A stretch of DNA of 23,900 nt, taken from contig NZ_QRLV01000016.1 of the NCBI RefSeq assembly GCF_003472385.1, forward strand, positions 1-23,900, in the 5' to 3' direction. This stretch comes from Sutterella sp. AM11-39 (GTDB lineage: Bacteria; Pseudomonadota; Gammaproteobacteria; Burkholderiales; Burkholderiaceae_F). Numbering within the stretch: the first letter of the stretch is position 1; every line of letters starts with the position of its first letter. The notes under the pieces were generated by a model. The model saw nothing but the letters and a program-made list of their open reading frames with translations. It did no database searches and had not been told where the DNA came from. The position numbers and the translations under genes were made by a program. Positions 16,662 to 23,900 of the stretch are shown here, piece by piece.

Positions 16662-17816
16662 TTATTCACTAAACGGTTCTTTGACGGCAAGCGTATCGCC
16701 GTGCATAGCGACTTGGCCGCGCGAGACGACTGCAACGATCTGCAGGTTTTGATTGAGAAGCACGGCATTGGCGCAGGCGCCGATTTCAAGACGACCTTGA
16801 TCGGACAAACCCAAACTGTCGGCGGCATTGCTGGTGATCAAAGACAATGCGGCCGAAAGCGGGAAATTGTAGTCACGCACGAGTTCGACCATGGTGGCGT
16901 GATTCCGGGCGACTTCGCCCACGGCTTGCCCGACGATGTTTCCGTCGGCATCAAACCGCGGCACAACGCCGTGACCGTCGGACGAGAGAGTGATTTGCTC
17001 GACCGGCACGCCGCAGGAGACGGCAGCGCTCACGGCTGCGGCCGGGTGCCCCAGATAGCAGGGGCCGTCCGTAGTGATGTCGATGTAACGATCCGACTCT
17101 TGCATGGCATAAGCGCAGGCGCTCTTAAGGAGAAACTCGGTTCGTGCGCAGTGCGTGGGGCGAAGATGTCGGCCGATCGGGAACCCCGTTGCGGCGATTT
17201 CTTCGAAGATATCAAACGGATTGGGGATCGCCCCCAAATGAACGTGCAAAAGGCCCTGCTTTTTGACGGTGACGGCGGCCTGTCGGATTTGAGACAACAA
17301 GCCCAAGACGGCCTCGGTTGAGGGGAACGATCCGTTGGCGTCTCCCATGGCAAGTTTGGCGCCGAGCACTTCGGAGACGAGAGCCACGTCGTCAGCGACG
17401 CTTTGAGAGAGTGTTACCGGCGGATAGCGGAAGCTTGATGTGTACATCCAGGCAGAAAGTCCGAGTGCGTTGAGCTCACGAACCTTGGCAAGCAGATCGG
17501 GAAGCTTGCGCGTCATCACATCAGCGCCCAAGACGCCCACCACGGTAGTGATACCTGCACGAATCAGTTCGCCGGCAGTGATGGCGGGTGCGCGCGTGAT
17601 TGGGCCGCCAACGCCTCCGCCGCCCAATACGTGGACATGCGGATCTACGAAGCCAGGGACCAGGAGAAAACCGGAGGCGTCAATGACGCTCAGGCCCGGC
17701 AAACTGACGGAAAGATTCGGGCCGACAGCAAGAATCTTTTCGCCGACCATCAAAACATCGGTTGCGCCGAGTTCTTTCGGCGCGAAAACGTAGGCATTGC
17801 GGATCAAAATCGCCAT
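16662..17816 (-). CDS. Isoaspartyl-dipeptidase-like amidohydrolase (IadA relative)
   Basis: This 384-residue protein aligns along its length with E. coli IadA (390), a binuclear-zinc enzyme that cleaves beta-aspartyl dipeptides. The metal ligands are kept: H60 and H62 (PHVHVLGGGG), K154 (likely carbamylated, GAKLAMGD), H193, H222 (RPTHCAR) and D280 (LSSDGHG). R225 (E. coli R233) is also kept. Four substrate-contacting positions differ: E77 becomes V69, Y137 becomes F129, R169 becomes N161 and S289 becomes V284. The fold and hydrolytic chemistry are therefore well supported, but beta-aspartyl dipeptide specificity is doubtful. GAGGAGA lies 6 nt before the ATG at 17816, a strong ribosome site. 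It is downstream of the deaminase terminator, so expression needs read-through or its own promoter. Confidence 0.85.
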   Translation of the reverse strand: MAILIRNAYVFAPKELGATDVLMVGEKILAVGPNLSVSLPGLSVIDASGFLLVPGFVDPHVHVLGGGGVGGPITRAPAITAGELIRAGITTVVGVLGADVMTRKLPDLLAKVRELNALGLSAWMYTSSFRYPPVTLSQSVADDVALVSEVLGAKLAMGDANGSFPSTEAVLGLLSQIRQAAVTVKKQGLLHVHLGAIPNPFDIFEEIAATGFPIGRHLRPTHCARTEFLLKSACAYAMQESDRYIDITTDGPCYLGHPAAAVSAAVSCGVPVEQITLSSDGHGVVPRFDADGNIVGQAVGEVARNHATMVELVRDYNFPLSAALSLITSNAADSLGLSDQGRLEIGACANAVLLNQNLQIVAVVSRGQVAMHGDTLAVKEPFSE

Positions 17817-17861
17817 GGTGCGTCTCCTCTTCGCGGTGTTTCAAAGGATAGCGCAGGTACG

Positions 17862-17885
17862 AAAAAGGCGGCACACAGCCGCCTT
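17862..17885 (-). terminator. Intrinsic terminator after the SAH/MTA deaminase gene
   Basis: Read on the minus strand, AAGGCGGC and GCCGCCTT form an 8-bp stem with a TGTGT loop followed by a T-run (TTTTTC, counting the end of the stem). It lies 27 nt past the stop codon of the deaminase gene and separates it from the IadA-like gene. Confidence 0.85.
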
Positions 17886-17911
17886 CGGAAAGAGTCCAAA
17901 ATTCCAACGAA

Positions 17912-19156
17912 TCAACGACTCAGAATCGCCTTGACGCTTTGGCGGGCGCGGGCGATCGTTTCCTGTGCGTCTTCTACCATGCCGTCCTTCATGACGAACT
18001 TGCCGTCGCACAGCACGCTGCGCACGGCACGAGTGTCGGCGGAGTACACCCAGTTGCTCGTGAGGTTGAAGTTGGGCACGAGGCGTTCGTTTTCAAGGTC
18101 AAGGAATACGGCATCGGCAAGGGCACCCTCGCGGATGACGCCGGCGTCAAGACCCGCGGCCTGAGCGCCGTTGCGGGTGGCCCAACGAAGAATCTCACCG
18201 GCCGGAAGCGTTTCGCTCGTGTAGCGTACCTTGGCGAGCAGAGCGGCAAACTTCATCTCTTCGCGCATGTCGAGATTGTTGTTGGAGGCTGTTCCGTCAG
18301 TACCGAGCGTTAGGCGGCAGCCCTTTTTCAACAGCATGTCGCTTGCGAAAATGCCCGAGGAAAGCTTCATATTGGAGCAGGGATTGTGCGCGATCCAAAC
18401 ACCGCGCTCCTTGAGGATCTCGGCTTCCTCTTCGTCAATGTGCACAACATGGGCGGCAATGACGTTGTCGCTGAGCACGCCGAGATGGTCGAGCCAGCGC
18501 ACCGGACTCATGCCGTGAGCTTCAATGCAGTCCTGCACTTCTTTTTCTGTTTCGGACACATGCAACGTCAGAGTCTGACCGTTGGCTTTGGCCGCTTCGG
18601 CGCAGCGCTGCAACAGTTCGCCGCTTACCGTGTATACGGCATGCGGTGCAACGGCAAGCGAAATGCGGCCGTTGGTCGGATCCTTCCAGTTGGCAAGGAA
18701 GTCGAGCTGTCGCTTGATTTCTGCTTCACCCAGATGGTCCATGAGTGTGACGCCCACGGTGGCGCGAATGCCGGATTCGGCCACGGCGCGCACTGTTTCT
18801 TCGGCCATCCAGTACATGTCGCAGAACCAGGTCGTGCCGCTGCGGATCATTTCCAGCGTGGCAAGTTTGGCGCCTGCGTAAATGTCTTCGGCACGCATCT
18901 TGCCTTCAAACGGCCAGATGTGATCGTTGAGCCAGGGAAAGAGGGGAAGATCATCGGCGTAGCCGCGCAGCAGCGTCATCGAGGCGTGTGTGTGCGTATT
19001 GAAAAAGCTCGGCACAAGCACCAGACCCGAAGCATCGTACGTCTCGTCGGCGACGGTGTCGGCGGGTGCGGTGAGGTTCGCGAAGCGGTTGCCTTCAATG
19101 AGAATATTCGTGACGTTGCCGTCGAGCTGGACGTTGCGGATTAGAAGCGTGGACAT
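17912..19156 (-). CDS. mtaD: 5-methylthioadenosine/S-adenosylhomocysteine deaminase
   Basis: This amidohydrolase-superfamily enzyme removes the 6-amino group from MTA or SAH, giving methylthioinosine or S-inosylhomocysteine. The 414-residue product has the mononuclear metal site: H55 and H57 (NTHTHASMTLLRGYADD), a His in APHAVYT, the His/Glu pair in LHVSETEKE, the AAHVVHID region and Asp in LGTDGTASNN. HNPCSNMKLSSG is a further family hallmark. The ATG at 19156 (MSTLLIRNVQ) fits the family's N-terminal beta domain. The frame is open upstream, but those residues are unlike the family. No clear ribosome site was seen. An AdoHcy-hydrolase-fold protein is encoded 73 nt upstream on the same strand, pointing to SAH-related metabolism. 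Confidence 0.88.
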   Translation of the reverse strand: MSTLLIRNVQLDGNVTNILIEGNRFANLTAPADTVADETYDASGLVLVPSFFNTHTHASMTLLRGYADDLPLFPWLNDHIWPFEGKMRAEDIYAGAKLATLEMIRSGTTWFCDMYWMAEETVRAVAESGIRATVGVTLMDHLGEAEIKRQLDFLANWKDPTNGRISLAVAPHAVYTVSGELLQRCAEAAKANGQTLTLHVSETEKEVQDCIEAHGMSPVRWLDHLGVLSDNVIAAHVVHIDEEEAEILKERGVWIAHNPCSNMKLSSGIFASDMLLKKGCRLTLGTDGTASNNNLDMREEMKFAALLAKVRYTSETLPAGEILRWATRNGAQAAGLDAGVIREGALADAVFLDLENERLVPNFNLTSNWVYSADTRAVRSVLCDGKFVMKDGMVEDAQETIARARQSVKAILSR

Positions 19157-19229
19157 GGTGAAGTCGGAATGATAAAAGAAAGATAAAAAGCAGATAGCGT
19201 CAAATAAGCGAAAAGGTGCGAACGAGCAC

Positions 19230-20291
19230 TTAAATGTAGTCAAGTTCGTCGGAAATAGTGCCGTTTTTGCGGCAGATCGACAAAAGTCGCTCTTCCGTGG
19301 CATTGTCGGGTTCGATGAGGCCCGAAGGCATTTTCCCCGAAGCAAGGATGACGGCGCCTTCGTTGTGTAGTGCCATTGTGGCGTCGATGTACTTCATGAG
19401 CGTCGGATCCTTAAGAATGAAGTTGAGCGGACGTTTGGCTTCAAGTACGCGTCCGGCGGGAACGCCGGCACCGTATTCGTCTTCGACGCCCATGTTGGCC
19501 AGAAGCGCCTTCGAGCGATTGAAGACGTCGGCGGGGCACGAGGCGGTGGCGGCGCCCGGTACGCCGGTGGCGGTGACGACCAGATCGGCAGTGCTGACGG
19601 CTTCGGTAATGGCAATGCCGTCGGTAGCGTCGATGACGGTTTCACAGAGCGAGCGGACGCGATCCGAAATGTCGCTGGGGCGGGTGACGACCGTCACGCG
19701 GCAGCCGTAACGGTGCGCGTAAGTGATGAGACCGCTGCCGACTTTGCCGCTGCCGAAGATCACGATGGATTTTCCTTGCCAGTCACCGTGGCCGAGCTGA
19801 GTCATGGCGCGGAAATAGCTTTCGCCGGTGCCGAGACAGGTTTCAATGCGCTTGATGCGGCCGGAATCGGCAACGTACACGGGGCAGTTTTTTCCTGCGT
19901 ATTTGGACACGCCAGAGCGGGTGAGTTCGACAAAGCCGATGCTTGGCTTGAGTTCGGCAAAGGCGGCCGCGCAGTCGAGCACGAGGTCGAACGCTTCAAG
20001 GCTTTCAATATCGCGGGGTTCCATGACGGGCACACCGGTGTCTCGCAGGTAGCGCACGACTTCGTTGTTGCGCGGCATCACATCGTCGATGCCAACGGTA
20101 AGCTCGGCACCGGCCGCAAGAAGCACGGCGTGTTTGGCCAGTGTGTTTTCAAACACAGGCGTGGCGTCGAGAATGCGCAGGCCGGCTAAAGGCCGAGTGC
20201 TTTTCCAGGTTCCGTATTGATGAAGTAAGACCGGGTATTCGTTCGAAGCGTAGGTTTGAGCCACGCGGGCGGCGAGAATGTCGGAAAGCAT
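19230..20291 (-). CDS. AdoHcy-hydrolase-fold NAD-binding protein, catalytic residues replaced
   Basis: The 353-residue protein has an N-terminal part alignable with S-adenosylhomocysteine hydrolase (RPLAGLRI... LLAAGAEL... TGVPV) and a Rossmann NAD domain with VIFGSGKVGSG (about 167-177), followed by VVTATG. Against human AHCY (430-odd residues) the catalytic positions H55, D131, K186, D190 and H301 are occupied here by P45, C107, I146, E150 and a Val in NMGVEDEYG. Only a Glu near E156 seems kept. It also lacks the C-terminal Lys/Tyr extension. It is therefore unlikely to be a normal AHCY. A related dehydrogenase-like or inosyl-homocysteine-linked role is possible. The start at 20291 has no obvious ribosome site. 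It is divergent from rpsL and precedes mtaD. Confidence 0.7.
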   Translation of the reverse strand: MLSDILAARVAQTYASNEYPVLLHQYGTWKSTRPLAGLRILDATPVFENTLAKHAVLLAAGAELTVGIDDVMPRNNEVVRYLRDTGVPVMEPRDIESLEAFDLVLDCAAAFAELKPSIGFVELTRSGVSKYAGKNCPVYVADSGRIKRIETCLGTGESYFRAMTQLGHGDWQGKSIVIFGSGKVGSGLITYAHRYGCRVTVVTRPSDISDRVRSLCETVIDATDGIAITEAVSTADLVVTATGVPGAATASCPADVFNRSKALLANMGVEDEYGAGVPAGRVLEAKRPLNFILKDPTLMKYIDATMALHNEGAVILASGKMPSGLIEPDNATEERLLSICRKNGTISDELDYI

Positions 20292-20416
20292 GTCGGCACT
20301 AATATAAAGAGTGATGAGTGGCGCGGACGGCGCACAGGTCGGATTGTAATGGGCCAGGCGCTCAATGTCGGGAGTTATGGGCGCTGCCCGGAGTGGTGTC
20401 CGAAGGAGCTAGTCCC
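20292..20416. other. Divergent intergenic region, AHCY-like/rpsL
   Basis: No gene or RNA is recognised in these 125 nt. Read on the minus strand, TATATT lies 14 nt upstream of the AHCY-like start, but no matching -35 element was seen. A short open frame reading right across (20318-20584) overlaps the rpsL promoter and leader and is not credible. Confidence 0.4.
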
Positions 20417-20445
20417 TTGACATTATTCAAAAAAAAAGAGAAAAT
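20417..20445 (+). promoter_or_regulatory. sigma70 promoter of the str operon
   Basis: A consensus -35 TTGACA (20417-20422) is followed after exactly 17 bp by GAAAAT (20440-20445, 4 of 6). The spacer contains a run of nine A. Transcription should start near 20452, leaving a leader of about 150 nt before rpsL. Confidence 0.75.
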
Positions 20446-20460
20446 CACAGCCTTTTCCGG

Positions 20461-20508
20461 GAAAGCGTTCGTCGGAGGGGGTCTTTTGCGCTCGCAAAGG
20501 ACGCTTTC
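20461..20508 (+). promoter_or_regulatory. Leader hairpin in the rpsL 5' untranslated region
   Basis: GAAAGCGT (20461-20468) pairs perfectly with ACGCTTTC (20501-20508). Inside, CTTTTG (20483-20488) pairs with CAAAGG (20495-20500). The element starts about 10 nt after the expected transcription start and could stabilise the transcript or take part in leader regulation. Confidence 0.5.
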
Positions 20509-20554
20509 TGATGTGCATTTTCATCGTGAAAAGACTTTTATCACCAGCAACTGT

Positions 20555-20582
20555 ACCGGCGGATTCGTCTGTCGGTCTTTTT
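20555..20582 (+). terminator. Candidate attenuator directly before rpsL
   Basis: ACCGGCGGA (20555-20563) pairs over 9 positions (two G-U) with TCTGTCGGT (20568-20576), closed by a TTCG tetraloop. A run of five T (20578-20582) follows. The geometry is that of an intrinsic terminator, yet it lies 16 nt before the rpsL start and downstream of the operon promoter. Partial termination or regulated attenuation is inferred. Confidence 0.55.
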
Positions 20583-20598
20583 AAGAAGAACGGACAAT

Positions 20599-20976
20599 AT
20601 GCCCACTATTAACCAGCTTGTGCGCAAGCCTCGTGAGCTTACGCGCGAAAAGAGCAAGAGCCCTGCTCTTAAGAACTGCCCGCAGAAGCGCGGCGTTTGC
20701 ACCAAGGTCTACACGACCACCCCGAAGAAGCCGAACTCGGCTCTTCGTAAGGTTGCCAAGGTGCGTCTCACCAACGGCTTTGAAGTGATTTCCTACATCG
20801 GCGGCGAAGGCCACAACCTGCAGGAACACTCCGTGGTTCTCATCCGCGGCGGCCGTGTGAAGGACTTGCCCGGTGTGCGTTACCACATCGTGCGCGGTTC
20901 CCTTGACACCCAGGGCGTCAAGGATCGTAAGCAGGCTCGTTCCAAGTACGGCGCCAAGCGCCCGAAGGCAGCGTAA
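20599..20976 (+). CDS. rpsL: 30S ribosomal protein S12
   Basis: S12 sits at the decoding centre and controls accuracy and streptomycin response. The 125-residue product has the invariant [20 protein letters not shown] (41-60) and [13 protein letters not shown]43 and K88, the usual streptomycin-resistance positions, are wild type. The start region is typical ([12 protein letters not shown]). The ribosome site is weak (CGGA at 20591-20594). It is the first gene of the str operon, behind a strong promoter and a terminator-like leader hairpin. rpsG follows after 153 nt. Confidence 0.98.
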   Translation: MPTINQLVRKPRELTREKSKSPALKNCPQKRGVCTKVYTTTPKKPNSALRKVAKVRLTNGFEVISYIGGEGHNLQEHSVVLIRGGRVKDLPGVRYHIVRGSLDTQGVKDRKQARSKYGAKRPKAA

Positions 20977-21008
20977 TTCGCGGCGACTGATTGTCAGCCG
21001 TGTACGGA

Positions 21009-21094
21009 CGGTCCCGCTGTTAAAAGGACCGAGTAAGTCGCAGCCCTTATGTGTGCTGCATTGTGAAGCGGTCAACTAAGAAACTTTCGACCGC
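21009..21094 (+). promoter_or_regulatory. Structured rpsL-rpsG spacer, candidate S7 site
   Basis: Three hairpins fill the spacer: CGGTCC (21009-21014)/GGACCG (21026-21031), GCAGC (21040-21044)/GCTGC (21055-21059) and GCGGTC (21068-21073)/GACCGC (21089-21094). The GACCG at 21027-21031 can alternatively pair with CGGTC at 21069-21073. In E. coli, S7 represses translation by binding the rpsL-rpsG spacer. The same role here is inferred from position only. Confidence 0.45.
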
Positions 21095-21129
21095 ATTTGA
21101 ATGACTGAAGACAACGAAAGAGGAAAAAA

Positions 21130-21600
21130 ATGCCCCGTCGTCGCGAAGTACCCAAACGTGAAATTTTGCCGGATCCGAAGTTCGGCAGCGTTGAGATCTC
21201 CAAGTTCATCAACGTGATCATGCTCGATGGCAAGAAGGCCGTCGCCGAACGCATCGTCTACGGTGCGCTGCAGCAGATTGAAGAAAAGACCGGTAAGAAC
21301 GCTCTCGAAGTGTTCCAGACCGCACTCAACAACGTCCGTCCGCTCGTGGAAGTGAAGAGCCGCCGTATCGGTGGTGCCAACTACCAGGTGCCGGTTGAAG
21401 TGCGTCCGGTTCGTCGTATGGCTTTGGCAATGCGCTGGCTGCGTGAAAGCGCCAAGTCGCGTTCCGAAAAGTCCATGCCCCAACGCTTGGCTGGTGAGCT
21501 GTTGGATGCTGCTGAAGGCCGCGGCGGCGCTATGAAGAAGCGTGACGAAGTCCATCGTATGGCTGAAGCCAACAAGGCCTTCTCTCACTTCCGCTTCTAA
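21130..21600 (+). CDS. rpsG: 30S ribosomal protein S7
   Basis: S7 nucleates assembly of the 30S head and contacts E-site tRNA and mRNA. The 156-residue product starts [20 protein letters not shown] and carries the family segments [39 protein letters not shown] and [13 protein letters not shown] at the end. AGAGGAA lies just before the ATG, one of the better ribosome sites in the window. fusA begins 63 nt downstream after a small stable hairpin. Confidence 0.98.
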   Translation: MPRRREVPKREILPDPKFGSVEISKFINVIMLDGKKAVAERIVYGALQQIEEKTGKNALEVFQTALNNVRPLVEVKSRRIGGANYQVPVEVRPVRRMALAMRWLRESAKSRSEKSMPQRLAGELLDAAEGRGGAMKKRDEVHRMAEANKAFSHFRF

Positions 21601-21615
21601 TACATCGATTAACAA

Positions 21616-21644
21616 TGAGGGTGCTGCCGCTTCGGCAGCGCCTC
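21616..21644 (+). other. Hairpin between rpsG and fusA
   Basis: GCTGCCG (21623-21629) pairs with CGGCAGC (21633-21639), and GAGG (21617-21620) with CCTC (21641-21644) extends it. No T-run follows. It ends 19 nt before the fusA start and may influence mRNA stability or translation coupling. Confidence 0.5.
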
Positions 21645-21663
21645 ACTTACGAAGAGAAAAGTC

Positions 21664-23766
21664 ATGGCTCGTACTACCCCGATTTCGCGCTATCGCAATA
21701 TCGGCATTTCTGCCCACATCGACGCGGGCAAGACCACGACGACCGAACGCATCCTGTTCTTTACCGGCGTCAACCACAAGTTGGGCGAAGTGCACGACGG
21801 TGCCGCCACCATGGACTGGATGGAACAGGAACAGGAACGCGGCATCACGATTACGTCTGCCGCTACGACCTGCTTCTGGCGCGGTATGGACATGCAGTTC
21901 CAGCCGCATCGTCTGAACATCATCGACACCCCGGGGCACGTGGACTTCACGGTTGAAGTCGAACGCTCCATGCGCGTGCTCGACGGCGCTGTGATGGTTT
22001 ACTGCGCTGTGGGCGGCGTGCAGCCCCAGTCCGAAACCGTTTGGCGTCAGGCCAACAAGTACAAGGTGCCCCGCATCGCGTTCGTCAACAAGATGGACCG
22101 TACCGGCGCCAACTTCTTCAAGGTCGTTGACCAGATGAAGACCCGTCTGAAGGGCAATCCCTGCCCCGTCGTGATCCCGATCGGCGCCGAAGACCAGTTC
22201 AAGGGCGTTGTTGACCTGATCAAGATGAAGGGCATCATTTGGGATGAAGCCAGCCAGGGCACCAAGTTCGAATACATCGACATCCCGGCCGACCTCGTCG
22301 ATACGGCCAACGAATGGCGTGAAAAGCTCGTCGAAACGGCTGCCGAAGCCAGCGAAGAGCTGATGAACAAGTACCTCGAAGAAGGCGAACTCACCGAAGC
22401 CGAAATCGTCAAGGGTCTGCGTGCCCGCACGATCGCCGGTGAAGTGCAGCCGATGTTCTGCGGCTCGTCCTTCAAGAACAAGGGTGTGCAGCGTATGCTC
22501 GACGGCGTCATCGAACTGTTGCCGTCTCCGGTCGACATTCCGCCGGTTCCGGGCTTTGACCTCAACGACAACGAAGTCACCCGCGAAGCCAGCGACAATG
22601 CTCCGTTCTCCGCGCTCGCCTTCAAGATCATGACCGACCCGTATGTCGGCCAGCTCACCTTCTTGCGCGTCTACTCCGGCGTTCTTAAGTCCGGCGAAAC
22701 CGTTCTGAACTCCGTGAAGAATAAGAAGGAACGTATCGGTCGTTTGCTGCAGATGCACGCCAACGAACGTAAGGAAATCACCGAAACGGAAGCCGGCGAT
22801 ATCGCCGCTGCCGTCGGTCTGAAGGACGTGACCACGGGCGACACGCTCTGCGATGTGTCCCAGCCGATCATCCTCGAACGCATGGAATTCCCGGAACCTG
22901 TGATCAGCCAGGCCGTCGAACCCAAGACCAAGGCTGACCAGGAAAAGATGGCTCTCGCCTTGGGCCGTCTTGCTCGCGAAGATCCTTCCTTCCGCGTGCG
23001 TACCGACGAAGAATCCGGCCAGACGATTATTTCCGGTATGGGCGAACTCCACCTCGAAATTCTCGTCGACCGTATGCGTCGTGAGTTCAATGTGGAAGCT
23101 ACCGTCGGTCGTCCGCAGGTGGCCTACCGCGAAACGATCCGCTCCGTGGTCGAAAACGCCGAATGCAAGTTTGCCAAGCAGTCCGGTGGCCGTGGCCAGT
23201 ACGGTCACGTCGTGCTCAAGCTCGAACCGATGGAACCGGGCAAGGGCTTCGAGTTCGTCGACGCCATCAAGGGCGGTGTGGTTCCGCGCGAATACATCCC
23301 GGCCGTCGAAAAGGGTGTGGAAGACACGCTCAAGGCCGGTGTGCTCGCTGGCTACCCGGTTGTGGACGTCAAGGTCACGCTGCACTTCGGTTCCTACCAC
23401 GAAGTTGACTCGAACGAAAACGCCTTCCGTATGGCTGCCTCTATGGCATTCAAGGACGGTATGCGCAAGGCCAACCCCGTGCTGCTCGAACCGATCATGA
23501 AGGTCGAAGTCGAAACGCCGGAAGAAAAGATGGGCGACGTGATGGGCGACCTTTCGTCCCGCCGCGGTGTCATCCAGGGTATGGACGATCTGCCGGGCGG
23601 CGGTAAGGCCGTTCGCTGCGAAGTGCCGCTGGCTGAAATGTTCGGTTACTCCACGACGCTGCGCTCACTCACTCAGGGTCGTGCAACGTACACGATGGAA
23701 TTCGATCACTACGCTGAAGCTCCGAAGAACGTGGCCGACGCTGTGATCGCTGAAAAGACCAAGTAA
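21664..23766 (+). CDS. fusA: Elongation factor G
   Basis: EF-G is the GTPase that drives translocation and, with RRF, ribosome recycling. The 700-residue product has the usual length. Its G-domain motifs are AHIDAGKT (17-24), RGITI (59-63), DTPGH (88-92) and NKMD (142-145). Domain II onwards includes [18 protein letters not shown], and domain IV/V includes [14 protein letters not shown] and the end region [17 protein letters not shown]. Only one copy is in the window. GAAGAGAAAAG precedes the ATG. It sits in the conserved rpsL-rpsG-fusA-tuf order. Confidence 0.98.
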   Translation: MARTTPISRYRNIGISAHIDAGKTTTTERILFFTGVNHKLGEVHDGAATMDWMEQEQERGITITSAATTCFWRGMDMQFQPHRLNIIDTPGHVDFTVEVERSMRVLDGAVMVYCAVGGVQPQSETVWRQANKYKVPRIAFVNKMDRTGANFFKVVDQMKTRLKGNPCPVVIPIGAEDQFKGVVDLIKMKGIIWDEASQGTKFEYIDIPADLVDTANEWREKLVETAAEASEELMNKYLEEGELTEAEIVKGLRARTIAGEVQPMFCGSSFKNKGVQRMLDGVIELLPSPVDIPPVPGFDLNDNEVTREASDNAPFSALAFKIMTDPYVGQLTFLRVYSGVLKSGETVLNSVKNKKERIGRLLQMHANERKEITETEAGDIAAAVGLKDVTTGDTLCDVSQPIILERMEFPEPVISQAVEPKTKADQEKMALALGRLAREDPSFRVRTDEESGQTIISGMGELHLEILVDRMRREFNVEATVGRPQVAYRETIRSVVENAECKFAKQSGGRGQYGHVVLKLEPMEPGKGFEFVDAIKGGVVPREYIPAVEKGVEDTLKAGVLAGYPVVDVKVTLHFGSYHEVDSNENAFRMAASMAFKDGMRKANPVLLEPIMKVEVETPEEKMGDVMGDLSSRRGVIQGMDDLPGGGKAVRCEVPLAEMFGYSTTLRSLTQGRATYTMEFDHYAEAPKNVADAVIAEKTK

Positions 23767-23777
23767 TTGTGAAATAC

Positions 23778-23818
23778 GGATCGGGAGTAAAATAAAGAAG
23801 TTTTCTTCCGATCCAACC
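23778..23818 (+). terminator. Hairpin between fusA and tuf
   Basis: GGATCGG (23778-23784) pairs with CCGATCC (23808-23814). A second stem AAGAA (23795-23799)/TTCTT (23803-23807) stacks against it. AACCTTTTATC follows. It resembles a weak terminator or processing site that may set tuf expression apart from fusA. Confidence 0.5.
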
Positions 23819-23847
23819 TTTTATCTTAGAAGGACAAAAGACCTAAA

Positions 23848-23900
23848 ATGGCAAAGGGTAAGTTTGAACGTACCAAGCCCCATGTGAACGTGGGCACCAT
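23848..23900 (+). CDS. tuf: Elongation factor Tu, N-terminal start (partial)
   Basis: The frame starts MAKGKFERTKPHVNVGT and runs off the window. This is the invariant N-terminus of EF-Tu before the first GTP-binding loop. AAGGA (23830-23834) lies 13 nt upstream. In this position it is the tufA-type copy of the str operon. It pairs with the tuf tail at the other end of the window. Confidence 0.97.
   Translation, partial: MAKGKFERTKPHVNVGT

Noticed and set aside
20318..20584. 88-codon plus-strand frame upstream of rpsL
   Set aside because: It crosses the -35/-10 promoter and both leader hairpins, lacks a ribosome site and has no protein-like composition.
21643..23400. 585-codon minus-strand frame inside fusA
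   Set aside because: Antisense shadow of EF-G, with composition typical of reversed codons.

Overview
The window is a chromosomal segment of a betaproteobacterium, most likely an anaerobic or microaerophilic gut lineage near Sutterella/Parasutterella (Burkholderiales). This placement is an inference. It rests on the gene order tuf - tRNA-Trp - secE - nusG - rplKAJL - rpoBC followed by rpsL - rpsG - fusA - tuf, on a Neisseria/Burkholderia-like RpoB rifampicin region (DQTNPLSE), and on a respiratory S-/N-oxide reductase between the two blocks. No database search was possible.

Region 1 (1-12.9 kb, plus strand) is the transcription/translation block. It holds the last codons of one tuf copy, tRNA-Trp(CCA), secE and nusG, then a strong promoter and rplK-rplA, a 342-nt structured leader and rplJ-rplL, three tandem hairpins, and rpoB-rpoC ending in a textbook intrinsic terminator. 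Leader structures that look like autogenous control sites lie before rplK (L1 type) and rplJ (L10 type).

Region 2 (12.9-20.3 kb) is an accessory cassette between the rpoBC and str operons. Immediately after the rpoC terminator lies a structured stretch that begins GTGCGCCC and looks like the 5' remnant of a group II intron. It is followed on the plus strand by a periplasmic monohaem cytochrome c (resembling only the C-terminal domain of TorC) and a Tat-exported TorA/DorA/BisC-type molybdopterin reductase. Together these probably pass electrons to an N- or S-oxide. On the minus strand are an AdoHcy-hydrolase-fold protein whose hydrolase active-site residues are replaced, an MTA/S-adenosylhomocysteine deaminase ending in an intrinsic terminator, and an isoaspartyl-dipeptidase-like amidohydrolase that keeps its metal ligands but has lost several substrate-binding residues.

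Region 3 (20.4-23.9 kb, plus strand) is the str operon: a TTGACA-type promoter, a long leader with a terminator-like hairpin just before rpsL, then rpsL, rpsG, fusA and the first codons of a second tuf copy.

The core genes look ordinary. The points most worth a second look are the rewritten AdoHcy-hydrolase-like protein beside a SAH deaminase, the altered isoaspartyl-dipeptidase relative, the truncated intron at the rpoC terminator, the TorC-tail-only cytochrome, and the candidate attenuator before rpsL.
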